From contig AHHB01000032.1 in assembly GCA_000242815.2 (NCBI GenBank), forward strand, positions 1 through 64,000: a stretch of 64,000 bases of DNA. The letters are read 5' to 3'. The stretch comes from Janthinobacterium lividum PAMC 25724. GTDB taxonomy: Bacteria > Pseudomonadota > Gammaproteobacteria > Burkholderiales > Burkholderiaceae_D. Position numbers and translations under genes: made by a program. The notes under the pieces are model-generated. The model was not told where the DNA came from. It searched no databases and was given only the letters and a program-made list of their open reading frames with translations. Below, piece by piece: positions 55,914-64,000 of the stretch (the stretch's first letter is position 1; each line of letters opens with the position of its first letter).

Positions 55914-56153
55914 CTATTGATATAAGGAAATCAGCAAACGCGGGCGGGAAATCGCGGCGTGGAATGTAAAACTTTCCGCGCTCGTATTCCATTGCTTTCT
56001 AAGCAAAAAAAACCCGTAGCAGAAAAAAATCGCAGACATGAATGTGCGCATCCAGTGGTAATCGGTTGGGTCGCCGAGAGTGTGGACATAGAGCAGATTG
56101 CCGAAAATTGCTCCAAGGGCAGTCAAGACATAGATACTAAAAATCTTTTTCGT
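55914..56153 (-). CDS. Small membrane protein with apparent ACG start codon
   Basis: 79 residues if translation starts at ACG (56153): TKKIFSIYVLTALGAIFGNL, then two helices, ending SRPRLLISLYQ. AAAGGA stands five bases before this ACG, so AAAGGAATAA-ACG-AAA-AAG would be an ideal start if the codon were ATG. A TAA stop is directly before it, and the only other candidate is a TTG (56126) with no ribosome site. The gene may be barely expressed, use a rare ACG start, or be inactivated by an ATG to ACG change. The AT-rich context differs from neighbours. Confidence 0.5.
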   Translation of the reverse strand, partial: TKKIFSIYVLTALGAIFGNLLYVHTLGDPTDYHWMRTFMSAIFFCYGFFLLRKQWNTSAESFTFHAAISRPRLLISLYQ

Positions 56154-56351
56154 TTATTCCTTTGAATAAAAAATACGTGAATGGTGACGTCATCGACTGC
56201 TTAGGGCTCATCGCTGCCGTTGTCAGGTTCCGTCCCAAAGCGGTCATTTCAGGCCTCCAGGGTTACTCATGAATTGGAATCCCGTAGACCTACTTGATTG
56301 AAGAAGGGCATTTTGCGTTTTACTCGGCAACGGCTTGACGGCATCCATTCC

Positions 56352-57179
56352 TTAATTGGCTAGACCACTACCTTTGGCTGCGTTAGGGGAATAGGTCAAC
56401 CCGAACCGTTTGACATAGTCAGCCAGTGGCTCCAGGCCGATGCTGCGTCTGCGCTCGTCGACATGGGCTTCGTCCTCGATTGGTTGGAGTCGCAGCGGAT
56501 TGGTGCTCAATTGGCTGCCGTAGCGCTGCAACTTGCCGTCGGCGATACGCACGCGGTCATCGAGCATCGCGAAATGGCTGCCGAGGGCATCACTGCGTTT
56601 AACCGCATCGTGCAGCAGCGGCAGGTACTTGCTCTGACTAGCGTGGTCGGCGTGCTGCAGGACCAGGAAAGCGGTTTGTGAAGCGGCGCCGGCAAAGCGC
56701 AGACCGGGCCAGCCGTAGGTATCGATAATTTCCGCCAGCCGTTTCATGTTGGCGACGTCGATTGCAGTCTGCTGTTTCCACTCGTCCGGGGTAAGGTCGC
56801 CGTTTTCTGGGCGTCCGCGGTACAACTGATCGGGACCAGCCATCGCCTCGATGTCCTGTACGGCTTTCACACGCTCAGCACTAATCGCTTCGGTGCTTAG
56901 CACAACTTCTTGTCCAAACAGAACGATTGCTTGCCCGGCCGGCGGCGTGAACCTGCCTTGCACGTTGCCCATGAAGCGCGCTTCCTTCACACCGGTGTCA
57001 ATACGCTTGGCCATGGCTGATAGCTCGACCTTGGCACCGATCGGAAATATCATCCCGGCAACGGGTTTGCCGTCAGCGTAAAACGAAATCGTGGTCTGTG
57101 TCTGCCCACCATCGGCATAGCTTGGCTCAGTTATGCAGGCGAGAGTGGCAAGAAGCAGATATTGCGGCCGCAAGGTCAT
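56352..57179 (-). CDS. DUF6624 domain exported protein
   Basis: 275 residues with a signal peptide (MTLRPQYLLLATLACITEPSYA). The C-terminal half has the DUF6624 pattern: DVANMKRLAEIIDTYGWPGLRFAGA, AFLVLQHADHASQSKYLPLL and DRVRIADGKLQRYGSQL. DUF6624 proteins are of unknown function and often occur with signal peptides. Start chosen at 57179 from the signal peptide; the longer in-frame start adds 59 unrelated residues. Confidence 0.8.
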   Translation of the reverse strand: MTLRPQYLLLATLACITEPSYADGGQTQTTISFYADGKPVAGMIFPIGAKVELSAMAKRIDTGVKEARFMGNVQGRFTPPAGQAIVLFGQEVVLSTEAISAERVKAVQDIEAMAGPDQLYRGRPENGDLTPDEWKQQTAIDVANMKRLAEIIDTYGWPGLRFAGAASQTAFLVLQHADHASQSKYLPLLHDAVKRSDALGSHFAMLDDRVRIADGKLQRYGSQLSTNPLRLQPIEDEAHVDERRRSIGLEPLADYVKRFGLTYSPNAAKGSGLAN

Positions 57180-57357
57180 TTCGATTCTCTCTATAGAAAG
57201 CGTGCAGGAAAATTGTGCGACTGCGGCAGATAGTCGACAGGTGATGTATCGCGAATGCGCGACAATCTGACATAGCGGAGCGTAAAGAATCTCACTGACG
57301 CTACTTGAAGGCCGCTTCTGGCTTAAAGCAGAACACGGCAATGACGGATCGCACAAT

Positions 57358-57382
57358 GCGCCTGCTTTGAGAAAGCAGGCGC
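57358..57382. terminator. Hairpin after nadB
   Basis: 11-bp perfect stem gcgcctgcttt / aaagcaggcgc with loop gag, 13 bases beyond the nadB stop. In the minus direction it is followed by ATTGTG, so the T run is poor; likely a weak terminator. Confidence 0.5.
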
Positions 57383-57394
57383 TTGCTTTGTCGT

Positions 57395-59008
57395 CTACCT
57401 ATGCGGCGGCGTCAGTACGCTGGCGATGGCCTTTGGCAAGGTTTCAGGATAGTCGCGGCTGAAGTGCAGACCACGGCTTTCGCGGCGCGACAGGGCGCTG
57501 TTGACGATCATCGAGGCCACGTCGACCAGGTTGCGCAATTCCAATAGATCATGGGTGATGCGGAAGTTGCGGTAGTACTCGTCGATTTCCTCTTTTAAGA
57601 GGGCGATGCGATGCTGGGCCCGTTCCAGGCGCTTGGTCGTGCGCACGATGCCCACGTAATTCCACATGAAGCGGCGCAGTTCGTCCCAATTGTGAGAAAT
57701 TACCACTTCCTCGTCCGCATCCGTGACCCGGCTTTCATCCCAGTCGGGCAGGTACGGCGTGCCCAGCTTTTCCTTGCTTTCGATATCCTGTGCGCAAGCG
57801 CGGCCGATGACGATGCATTCTAGCAAGGAATTGCTCGCCAGGCGGTTGGCGCCATGTAAACCCGTGCAGGCCGTCTCGCCCACGGCGTACAGACCCGGCA
57901 AGTCGGCGCGACCGGACAGGTCCGTGACGACGCCGCCGCAGGTGTAGTGAGCGGCGGGCACGATGGGAATCGGCTGCTTGGTGATGTCGATGCCCAGTTC
58001 CAGGCAGCGCGCATAAATTGTCGGGAAGTGTTCGATGAGGAACTCGGCCGGTTTGTGGCTGATGTCCAGGTGCACGTAATCGAGGCCGCGTTTCTTGATC
58101 TCGAAGTCGATGGCGCGCGCCACCACGTCGCGCGGTGCCAGCTCGGCCCGCTCATCGTGGGCCAGCATGAAGCGCGTGCCCGCTGCTGCGCCCGCTTCAG
58201 GCGGCAGTTTCAGCAAGCCACCTTCGCCACGGATGGCTTCGGTGATCAGGAAGGATTTCGCATACGGGTGGTACAGGCAGGTCGGGTGGAACTGGATGAA
58301 TTCCATGTTTGAGACGCGACAGCCCGCGCGCCAGGCCATGGCGATGCCGTCGCCGCTGGCCGTGTCGGGATTGGTTGTGTATAAATACACCTTGCCCGCA
58401 CCGCCCGTGGCCAGCACGGTGTACTCGGCAGCAAAGGTGTGCACCTTGCCCGTTTGCTCATCTTGCACGTACAGGCCGTGGCAATGCGGTTGCGCATTGC
58501 GCTGCGTCGGCTTCATGGCCAGCTTGTCGGAGGTGATCAGGTCGATCGCGCAATGGTGTTCGAACAGACTGATGTTCGGGTGGGAGCGCACCTTTTCTTC
58601 CAGCGTCACTTGTACGGCGTGGCCGGTGGCGTCAGCGGCGTGGATGATGCGGCGCTGGCTGTGGCCGCCTTCGCGGGTCAGGTGGAAACCCAGTTCAGCC
58701 GTGGCGTCGCGTGTAAACGGCACGCCTTGTTCGATCAGCCATTCGATCGCTTCGCGGCCATGCTCGACGATGTAGCGCGTGGCGCTCTCGTCGCACAGGC
58801 CGCCGCCCGCGATCAGGGTGTCTTCGATATGCTGCTGGTGGCTGTCGCCCGAGTCCAGCACGGCCGCGATCCCGCCTTGCGCCCAGTTGCTGGCGCCATC
58901 GAGCAGCGCGCGTTTGGAAATGATCGCGACAGTGCGCGTTTCAGCTAAATGCAGTGCAACCGATAAACCTGCCAGGCCACTGCCGACAATCGCTACATCA
59001 AATTTCAT
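57395..59008 (-). CDS. nadB: L-aspartate oxidase
   Basis: 537-residue FAD enzyme that oxidises L-aspartate to iminoaspartate, the substrate for NadA. It has the FAD motif VGSGLAGLSVALHL (about residues 8-21), the SNWAQGGIAAVLD region with the FAD-contacting residues, GAGKVYLYTTNPDTASGDG, AGCRVSNMEFIQFHPT, and the C-terminal helical domain with RSRESRGLHFSRDYP-like ALSRRESRGLHFSRDYP. The ATG at 59008 begins MKFDVAIVG. It lies 54 kb from nadA-nadC in this window, on the opposite strand. Confidence 0.96.
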   Translation of the reverse strand: MKFDVAIVGSGLAGLSVALHLAETRTVAIISKRALLDGASNWAQGGIAAVLDSGDSHQQHIEDTLIAGGGLCDESATRYIVEHGREAIEWLIEQGVPFTRDATAELGFHLTREGGHSQRRIIHAADATGHAVQVTLEEKVRSHPNISLFEHHCAIDLITSDKLAMKPTQRNAQPHCHGLYVQDEQTGKVHTFAAEYTVLATGGAGKVYLYTTNPDTASGDGIAMAWRAGCRVSNMEFIQFHPTCLYHPYAKSFLITEAIRGEGGLLKLPPEAGAAAGTRFMLAHDERAELAPRDVVARAIDFEIKKRGLDYVHLDISHKPAEFLIEHFPTIYARCLELGIDITKQPIPIVPAAHYTCGGVVTDLSGRADLPGLYAVGETACTGLHGANRLASNSLLECIVIGRACAQDIESKEKLGTPYLPDWDESRVTDADEEVVISHNWDELRRFMWNYVGIVRTTKRLERAQHRIALLKEEIDEYYRNFRITHDLLELRNLVDVASMIVNSALSRRESRGLHFSRDYPETLPKAIASVLTPPHR

Positions 59009-59210
59009 GACATCTATCTCTTTTGGGGGAAGCATACTATATGCCATTTCCCCACATTCGGTAATGTGTTGAGATAAATTCTGCCAGCGAAAGATGGCGG
59101 GGGCTGTAGCTTGTGGCGCATCAATGTCTTCGCGCAACAGTTGGCCATTATGGTAAGACAGCAGCAAGTGGCCCCGTGCGCGGCCTGCTGCTTTTGTCGC
59201 AGGAGCAGCC

Positions 59211-60599
59211 ATGATCCGCATCTTCAGCCATTATGTGTCGAAAACAGCGTTCATTTTGCTGTTGCTGGAAATCCTGATCCTGTTGCTGTCGGCCACCCTG
59301 ACCTCGCTGCTGTGGCTGGCGGACGGCAGGCGGCCACTGCCGGTGGGCGAGGTCTACCTGTCGTCGACGATCTTTGCGCTGGTCATCGTGCTGTGCATGA
59401 GCGCGCTGGGCATGTACCAGCACCGCTCGCGCGAAGATATCCGCAACACCTTGCTGCGCATCTTGCCATCGTTCGCGCTGGGCTTTGCCGTGCTCAGCGT
59501 CTTGATCCGTTTCGTGCCGTCCTTGCATTTCGGACGCGGCAGCGTGCTGATCTTTGGCCTCGGTGCCATCGGCGTGTTGCTGGCGCGCCTGGTGGTGTTC
59601 AAATCCTCGCAATCGGCGCTGATGCAAGGCCGGCTGATACTGGTCGGTGGCGGCGCGCTGGCGCGCGAATGCATGGACTTGGCCGCCAGCAAGATCGGTT
59701 TCCACCAATTTACAGTGGTCGGCTGCATCGATGTGGCGGGCGAGCAATGCTGCGTGCCGGCCTCGGCCTTGCTGCCGGCCGAACCCTCGCTGCTGGCCAT
59801 GGCCCAGCGCCATGCCGCGCATGAGATCGTCGTGTCTGTCAGCGACCGGCGCAATGGCGCGTTTCCTGCCAGGCAACTGCTGGAATGCGCGCTGGGCGGC
59901 GTCAAGGTGATCGACGCGGCCACGTTTTTCGAGCGCGAAGCGTGCCAGATTCGCATCGATTCATTGCAACCGAGCTATCTGATCTATGGCGGCGGCTTCG
60001 ACCAGAGTTTTCTTCGCGCCGCCTCGAAGCGGCTGTTCGACCTCGCGGCCAGCAGCGTCATCTGCCTGGCGGCGCTGCCGGTGATGCTGCTGACGGCGAT
60101 CTGCATCCGCCTGGAAGACGGTGGCCCGGTGTTTTATCAGCAGGAGCGGGTAGGGCGCGACGGCTTGCCCTTCAAGGTGCTGAAATTTCGCAGCATGCGC
60201 TGCGATGCCGAGCATGACGGCAAGCCCATCTGGGCGCTGGCCAACGATGCGCGCGTCACGCGTGTGGGTAATCTGATCCGCAAGCTGCGCATCGATGAGC
60301 TGCCGCAGATGCTCAATGTGTTTCGCGGCGAGATGAGTTTTGTCGGGCCACGTCCCGAGCGCGCTTACTTTGTCGAACAATTGAAGCAGCAAGTGCCGTA
60401 CTACAACATCCGTCACAGTATCAAGCCAGGCATTACGGGACTGGCGCAGGTGCGCTATCAGTATGGCGCCTCCGTCGACGATGCCGTAAAGAAGCTGCAA
60501 TACGATTTGTATTATGTGAAAAATAATAGCCTGTTTCTCGATTTGCTGATCCTGCTCGACACGGTGCAGGTGGTGCTGTTTGGCAAGGGTAGCCGATGA
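59211..60599 (+). CDS. XrtA/PEP-CTERM-associated sugar transferase (TIGR03013 type)
   Basis: 462 residues: four or five N-terminal helices (from about residue 9 to 125), a short cytoplasmic region and a C-terminal bacterial sugar transferase domain (about 268-460) that would place the first sugar phosphate on undecaprenyl phosphate. The domain has KRLFDLAASSVICLAALPV, QERVGRDGLPFKVLKFRSM and MSFVGPRPERA. The layout matches the exosortase A associated EpsB-like transferase. The ribosome site aggagcagcc precedes the ATG, and the stop overlaps the prsK start (ATGA), so an operon with prsK and prsR is likely. Confidence 0.9.
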   Translation: MIRIFSHYVSKTAFILLLLEILILLLSATLTSLLWLADGRRPLPVGEVYLSSTIFALVIVLCMSALGMYQHRSREDIRNTLLRILPSFALGFAVLSVLIRFVPSLHFGRGSVLIFGLGAIGVLLARLVVFKSSQSALMQGRLILVGGGALARECMDLAASKIGFHQFTVVGCIDVAGEQCCVPASALLPAEPSLLAMAQRHAAHEIVVSVSDRRNGAFPARQLLECALGGVKVIDAATFFEREACQIRIDSLQPSYLIYGGGFDQSFLRAASKRLFDLAASSVICLAALPVMLLTAICIRLEDGGPVFYQQERVGRDGLPFKVLKFRSMRCDAEHDGKPIWALANDARVTRVGNLIRKLRIDELPQMLNVFRGEMSFVGPRPERAYFVEQLKQQVPYYNIRHSIKPGITGLAQVRYQYGASVDDAVKKLQYDLYYVKNNSLFLDLLILLDTVQVVLFGKGSR

Positions 60600-62647
60600 T
60601 GCGGGCGCAATCGGACTGGCTGGCGGCAACTGATGCTGCGGCGCTCAGCCATGGCCTGGCGTCGCTGGCCTTCTTCGTGCTGGCATTGCTATTGATCAGC
60701 AACTGGCGCGCGCGACAAAACGCGCGCGCCTTGCTGGCGGCTTGCCTGGCGACGGGCGGCTGGGCCACGGGCACGGTGGTGCTGGTGCTGCTGGGACAGC
60801 GCATCGCGCTGGCCGGCGATGCGCTGGAACTGTTGCGTACCCTGGCCTGGCTGGTGTTTTTGCTGCTGCTGATCGAACCGTCGCGGCCCCGCTTGCGCCT
60901 GGTGCTGGTGGGCATCACCGTGACGACGCTCGCGCCCTGGTTGTGCTCCATGGCCTCAGCCTGGCTGGCGCTGCCTTTGCCAGCGCGCATTATCGCCAGT
61001 GCCTGCCGTTTGCTGCTGGCCGTGCTGGGCATGCTGCTGGTGGAACAGTGGTATCGCAATACGCCGCCCTTGAATCGCTGGGGCATCAAGTTCGCCTGCC
61101 TGGGCGTGGGCGGCCTGTTTGCCTACGACTTTTACCTGTACAGCGACGCCTTGCTGTTTCGCGCCATCAACGACGACATCTGGGCCGCGCGCGGCATCGT
61201 CGACGCCCTGTGCGCGCCCTTGTTGGCCGTCTCGGCGGCGCGCAATCCGGGCTGGGCGCTGGGCCTGTCCGTCTCGCGCCAGATGATGTATCGCTCGGCC
61301 GCCTTGCTGGGCTCGGCGATCTATTTGCTGGCCATGGCGGCCAGCGCCTATTATTTACGCTATTTCGGCGGCACCTGGGGCGCCTTGATGCAGATGGCCT
61401 ACCTGGGTGGCGCGGCCCTGTTGCTGGCCGGCGCGCTGTTTTCCGGTAGCCTGCGCGCCAAGCTCAAGGTCACGATCAATAAACATTTTTACAAGGCCAT
61501 CTTCGATTACCGCGAAGAATGGCTGCGTTTTACGCGTGCCTTGTCCGCAGATGGCCCGGCGTTGGGCGAACGCGCGATACAGGCCATGGCGCAGTTGGTG
61601 GAAAGCCGCGCCGGCGCGTTGTGGATCTTGCGCGAACAGGGGCAGTTTGTCGCGGCCGCCAACTGGAACTGGCCGCCCAGCACGTGGAGCGAAGCCGCGT
61701 CCGGCAGCCTATGCCAGTTCCTGGCAGCAAAATTATGGGTGATCGACGTGCCCGATTGCCAGCAAAATCCCGGCCATTACGGCGGCTTGGTCTTGCCGCC
61801 GGCGCTGCTGGCGCTGCCCGACGTGTGGCTGCTGGTGCCCTTGATGCTGCATGGCCAGCTATTCGCCTTTGTCGCGCTGGCGCGGCCGCGCACGCGCATA
61901 GGCTTGAACTGGGAAATTCGCGACGTGCTGAAAATTGCCGGCAGCCAGGCCGCCAGCTACCTCGCGCACCGCGAATCGCTTGACACTTTGTCGGTGGCGC
62001 GCCAGTTCGATTCGTTCAACCGCCTGTCCACCTTCATCGTGCATGACTTGAAGAATCTGGTGTCCCAGCTGTCCTTATTATTAAGCAATGCCGAAAAGCA
62101 CCGCGCCAATCCTGCTTTCCAGCAAGATATGTTGGGCACGCTCGACCATTCCGTGCAGAAAATGAGGACCTTGCTGCAAAAACTGGCGCGCGGCGAGGCG
62201 CCGGAAGCGCCGGCGCCGCTGCAGCTCGATAGCTTGCTGCGTCAGGCCGTGGCCGCCAAAGCCAGCCTGGCGCCAGCACCACGGTTGGAAATCGTCGACG
62301 GCGAGCTGACGGTGCTGGCCAACCGAGCTCGGCTGGAGCGGGTGCTCGGTCATCTGATCCAGAACGCCATCGAGGCCACGGCCAGCGATGGCAAGGTGGC
62401 CGTCCGGCTGCGCCGCGAGCAGCACACGGCCGTGGTCGAGCTTGACGATACGGGGCAGGGTATGAGCGAACAATTCATCCGCGAACGTCTATTTAAACCG
62501 TTTGACAGCACCAAGACGGCCGGCATGGGCATCGGCGTGTTCGAAAGCCGCGAATACTTGCGCGAAGTGGGCGGCAGCCTGGAAGTGCGCAGCGCCCCCG
62601 ACATCGGTACGACATTTCGCGTGATCCTGCCGCTGCATGCGGCCTAG
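60596..62647 (+). CDS. prsK: XrtA/PEP-CTERM system histidine kinase PrsK
   Basis: 683 residues: seven to nine N-terminal membrane helices (about 15-295), a GAF-like region (about 320-450), then a kinase with H-box FIVHDLKNLVSQL (His483) and an ATPase domain with NAIEATASDG, DDTGQGMS and GMGIGVFESREYL. This matches the PrsK kinase of the exosortase A system. It should sense an envelope signal and phosphorylate PrsR. The start overlaps the sugar transferase stop (an ATG three bases later is also possible). PrsR follows 12 bases downstream. Confidence 0.93.
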   Translation: MMRAQSDWLAATDAAALSHGLASLAFFVLALLLISNWRARQNARALLAACLATGGWATGTVVLVLLGQRIALAGDALELLRTLAWLVFLLLLIEPSRPRLRLVLVGITVTTLAPWLCSMASAWLALPLPARIIASACRLLLAVLGMLLVEQWYRNTPPLNRWGIKFACLGVGGLFAYDFYLYSDALLFRAINDDIWAARGIVDALCAPLLAVSAARNPGWALGLSVSRQMMYRSAALLGSAIYLLAMAASAYYLRYFGGTWGALMQMAYLGGAALLLAGALFSGSLRAKLKVTINKHFYKAIFDYREEWLRFTRALSADGPALGERAIQAMAQLVESRAGALWILREQGQFVAAANWNWPPSTWSEAASGSLCQFLAAKLWVIDVPDCQQNPGHYGGLVLPPALLALPDVWLLVPLMLHGQLFAFVALARPRTRIGLNWEIRDVLKIAGSQAASYLAHRESLDTLSVARQFDSFNRLSTFIVHDLKNLVSQLSLLLSNAEKHRANPAFQQDMLGTLDHSVQKMRTLLQKLARGEAPEAPAPLQLDSLLRQAVAAKASLAPAPRLEIVDGELTVLANRARLERVLGHLIQNAIEATASDGKVAVRLRREQHTAVVELDDTGQGMSEQFIRERLFKPFDSTKTAGMGIGVFESREYLREVGGSLEVRSAPDIGTTFRVILPLHAA

Positions 62648-62659
62648 CAAAGGAGTGCC

Positions 62660-64000
62660 ATGGGCAAGCAAAAACTGCTGGTCATCGAAGACGATCCGGG
62701 CTTGCAAAGGCAGTTGCACTGGAGTTTTGACGGCTATGAAGTCTTGCTGGCGGGCGAGCGCGAGGCGGCGCTGGCGCTGGTGCGGCGCCACCAGCCGGCC
62801 GTGGTGACGATGGACCTGGGCTTGCCGCCCGATCCGGACGGCGCCACGGAAGGGCTGGCCACCCTGCAGCACATCCTCGCGCTGGCGCCGGACACGAAAG
62901 TCATCATCCTGTCGGGTAACCAGGAGCGCGCGCATGCGTTGAAGGCCATCGCACTGGGCGCCTACGATTTCCACCAGAAACCGTTCGACGCCGACATGCT
63001 GGGCCTGGTCATCGCGCGCGCGTTCTACCTGCACGCGATGCAGCAGGAAAACCGCCGCATGCTGCAGACGCAGGCGGACTCGCCGCTGGCCGGCATCGTC
63101 AGCCGCGACCCCGGCATGCTGAAACTGTGCCGCAATGTGGAAAAAGTCGCGCCCTCGTCGGCCAGTGTGATGCTGCTGGGCGACTCGGGCAGCGGCAAGG
63201 AACTGATTGCGCGCGGCTTGCATGCGCTGTCGAGCCGCCACGCCCAGCGCTTCGTGGCCATCAATTGTGCGGCGATTCCTGACAACCTGCTGGAAAGCGA
63301 GTTGTTCGGCTATGAGCGGGGAGCATTTACGGGCGCGGCGCGGCAAACCCTGGGCAAGATCGAGTTGGCCCACGGCGGCACCTTTTTTCTTGACGAGGTG
63401 GGCGACATGCCGATGGCCTTGCAGGCGAAATTGCTGCGCTTTTTGCAGGAAAGAGTCATCGAAAGGGTGGGCGGACGCGCCGAGATCGCCGTTGACGTGC
63501 GCATCGTCTGCGCCACGCACCAGGATTTGAACATGCTGGCGCAGCAGGGACGCTTCCGCGAAGACCTGTTTTACCGCCTCGGCGAAATTATCTTGCGCAT
63601 TCCACCCTTGCGCGAGCGTGCCGGCGATGCCGCCTTGCTGGCCCAGCATTTCAAGAATAAGTTTTGTGCCAGCGAAGGCAGGAGCAGCCTGCATTTCAGC
63701 GCCGAGGCGCTGCAGTTGATCGAAAGCCATGGCTGGCCCGGCAATGTACGCGAGGTGGAAAACTGCATCAAGCGTGCCGTCATCATGAGCGACGGCCCGC
63801 AAATCGCGGCCGCCGACCTGGACTTGCCCGCTAGCGCCCAGGCGGCACCGCAAGAGGAACCGCTGAACCTGCGCCAGGCCCGCGAAGGGGCTGAATACAA
63901 GGTCATGGTGCGCGCACTGGCGCGGGCCGATGGCAATATTGCCCGCGCGGCCGAGTTGCTCGGTGTGAGCCGGCCCACGCTGTACGACTTGATGGGCCAC
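62660..64000 (+). CDS. prsR: PEP-CTERM system sigma-54 response regulator PrsR (partial at right edge)
   Basis: 447 residues visible, with only the last few missing. Order: receiver domain (phospho-acceptor Asp52 in TMDLGLP, Lys107 in HQKPF), an AAA+ sigma-54 interaction domain (Walker A GDSGSGKE, residues 174-181; the sigma-54 loop GAFTGA at 221-226; later FFLDEVGDMP) and a C-terminal Fis-type helix-turn-helix (AEYKVMVRALARADGNIARAAELLGVSR). It should activate sigma-54 promoters of exopolysaccharide and PEP-CTERM protein genes. The ribosome site aaaggagtgcc precedes the ATG. The gene runs off the window end. Confidence 0.93.
   Translation, partial: MGKQKLLVIEDDPGLQRQLHWSFDGYEVLLAGEREAALALVRRHQPAVVTMDLGLPPDPDGATEGLATLQHILALAPDTKVIILSGNQERAHALKAIALGAYDFHQKPFDADMLGLVIARAFYLHAMQQENRRMLQTQADSPLAGIVSRDPGMLKLCRNVEKVAPSSASVMLLGDSGSGKELIARGLHALSSRHAQRFVAINCAAIPDNLLESELFGYERGAFTGAARQTLGKIELAHGGTFFLDEVGDMPMALQAKLLRFLQERVIERVGGRAEIAVDVRIVCATHQDLNMLAQQGRFREDLFYRLGEIILRIPPLRERAGDAALLAQHFKNKFCASEGRSSLHFSAEALQLIESHGWPGNVREVENCIKRAVIMSDGPQIAAADLDLPASAQAAPQEEPLNLRQAREGAEYKVMVRALARADGNIARAAELLGVSRPTLYDLMGH

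Noticed and set aside
59009-59210. Sigma-54 (-24/-12) promoter before the sugar transferase gene
   Set aside because: I looked for GG-N10-GC with the usual neighbours; the best stretch (tggcgcatcaatg) lacks the GC at the right distance.

Overview
The window looks like chromosome of a high-GC betaproteobacterium of the Oxalobacteraceae, most likely Janthinobacterium or a close relative. I base this on protein similarity I recognise (YbiT, NadA, PurL, tandem parvulins), on Burkholderiales-type gene order (bolA-yciB-msrB-selO; ygfZ divergent from mltG-tmk-holB; nadB unlinked from nadAC), on an XrtA/PEP-CTERM regulatory module, and on many GGGGTC-type intergenic hairpins. I see no rRNA, tRNA, CRISPR array, insertion sequence, integrase or phage gene. 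Nearly everything is ordinary chromosomal coding sequence.

Layout. 1-476 holds no recognisable gene. 0.5-5 kb: ABC-F ATPase YbiT, then nadA-nadC and a periplasmic solute-binding protein, overlapping end to end. 5-12 kb (minus strand): zinc metallopeptidase YpfJ, a frameshifted AlkD-like gene, two tandem periplasmic parvulins, BolA, YciB, MsrB and SelO. 12-24.7 kb: acyl-CoA ligase, FadB-type bifunctional enzyme, thiolase and CurA-like oxidoreductase (fatty or carboxylic acid catabolism), mixed with a lipoprotein hydrolase that lacks two catalytic residues, a VOC protein, a LysR/DUF2798 divergent pair and an MHS-family transporter. 24.8-32 kb (minus strand): a sugar operon lacI-xylB-tal-rbsB-rbsA-rbsC, with rbsB frameshifted. 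32-40 kb: NRDE, DUF4936 and YgfZ, divergent from MltG-Tmk-HolB, then a small secreted Cys-containing protein, beta-carbonic anhydrase, TatD and an ankyrin protein. 40.5-46.6 kb: a protein with arginine-methyltransferase (PRMT) hallmarks, two small proteins, outer-membrane phospholipase A, a receiver-TPR protein whose receiver has Glu where the phospho-Asp should be, and a diguanylate cyclase. 46.8-50.9 kb: purL. 51-57 kb: accessory genes (ABM monooxygenase, single-haem protein, TerB, LuxR regulator, several unknowns). 57.4-59 kb: nadB. 59.2-64 kb: sugar transferase, PrsK histidine kinase and PrsR sigma-54 activator of the XrtA exopolysaccharide/PEP-CTERM system; PrsR runs off the right edge a few codons short of its end.

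Genes that work together: nadA, nadC and nadB supply NAD de novo from aspartate. The ligase, FadB-type protein and thiolase would carry out acyl activation and beta-oxidation. The lacI operon imports and phosphorylates an unidentified pentose or pentitol and passes it to the pentose-phosphate pathway. PrsK and PrsR would control sigma-54 promoters of exopolysaccharide and PEP-CTERM protein genes.

The most unusual points are the bacterial PRMT-like enzyme, the doubly defective alpha/beta hydrolase, the Glu-substituted receiver, a small membrane protein whose best start codon is ACG, a perfect 32-bp palindrome made of two LacI-type operators next to a duplicated promoter segment, two single-base frameshifts, and a recurring pattern of short tandem duplications or hairpin repeats sitting exactly on stop codons. 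I found no clear multi-gene system of an undescribed kind.
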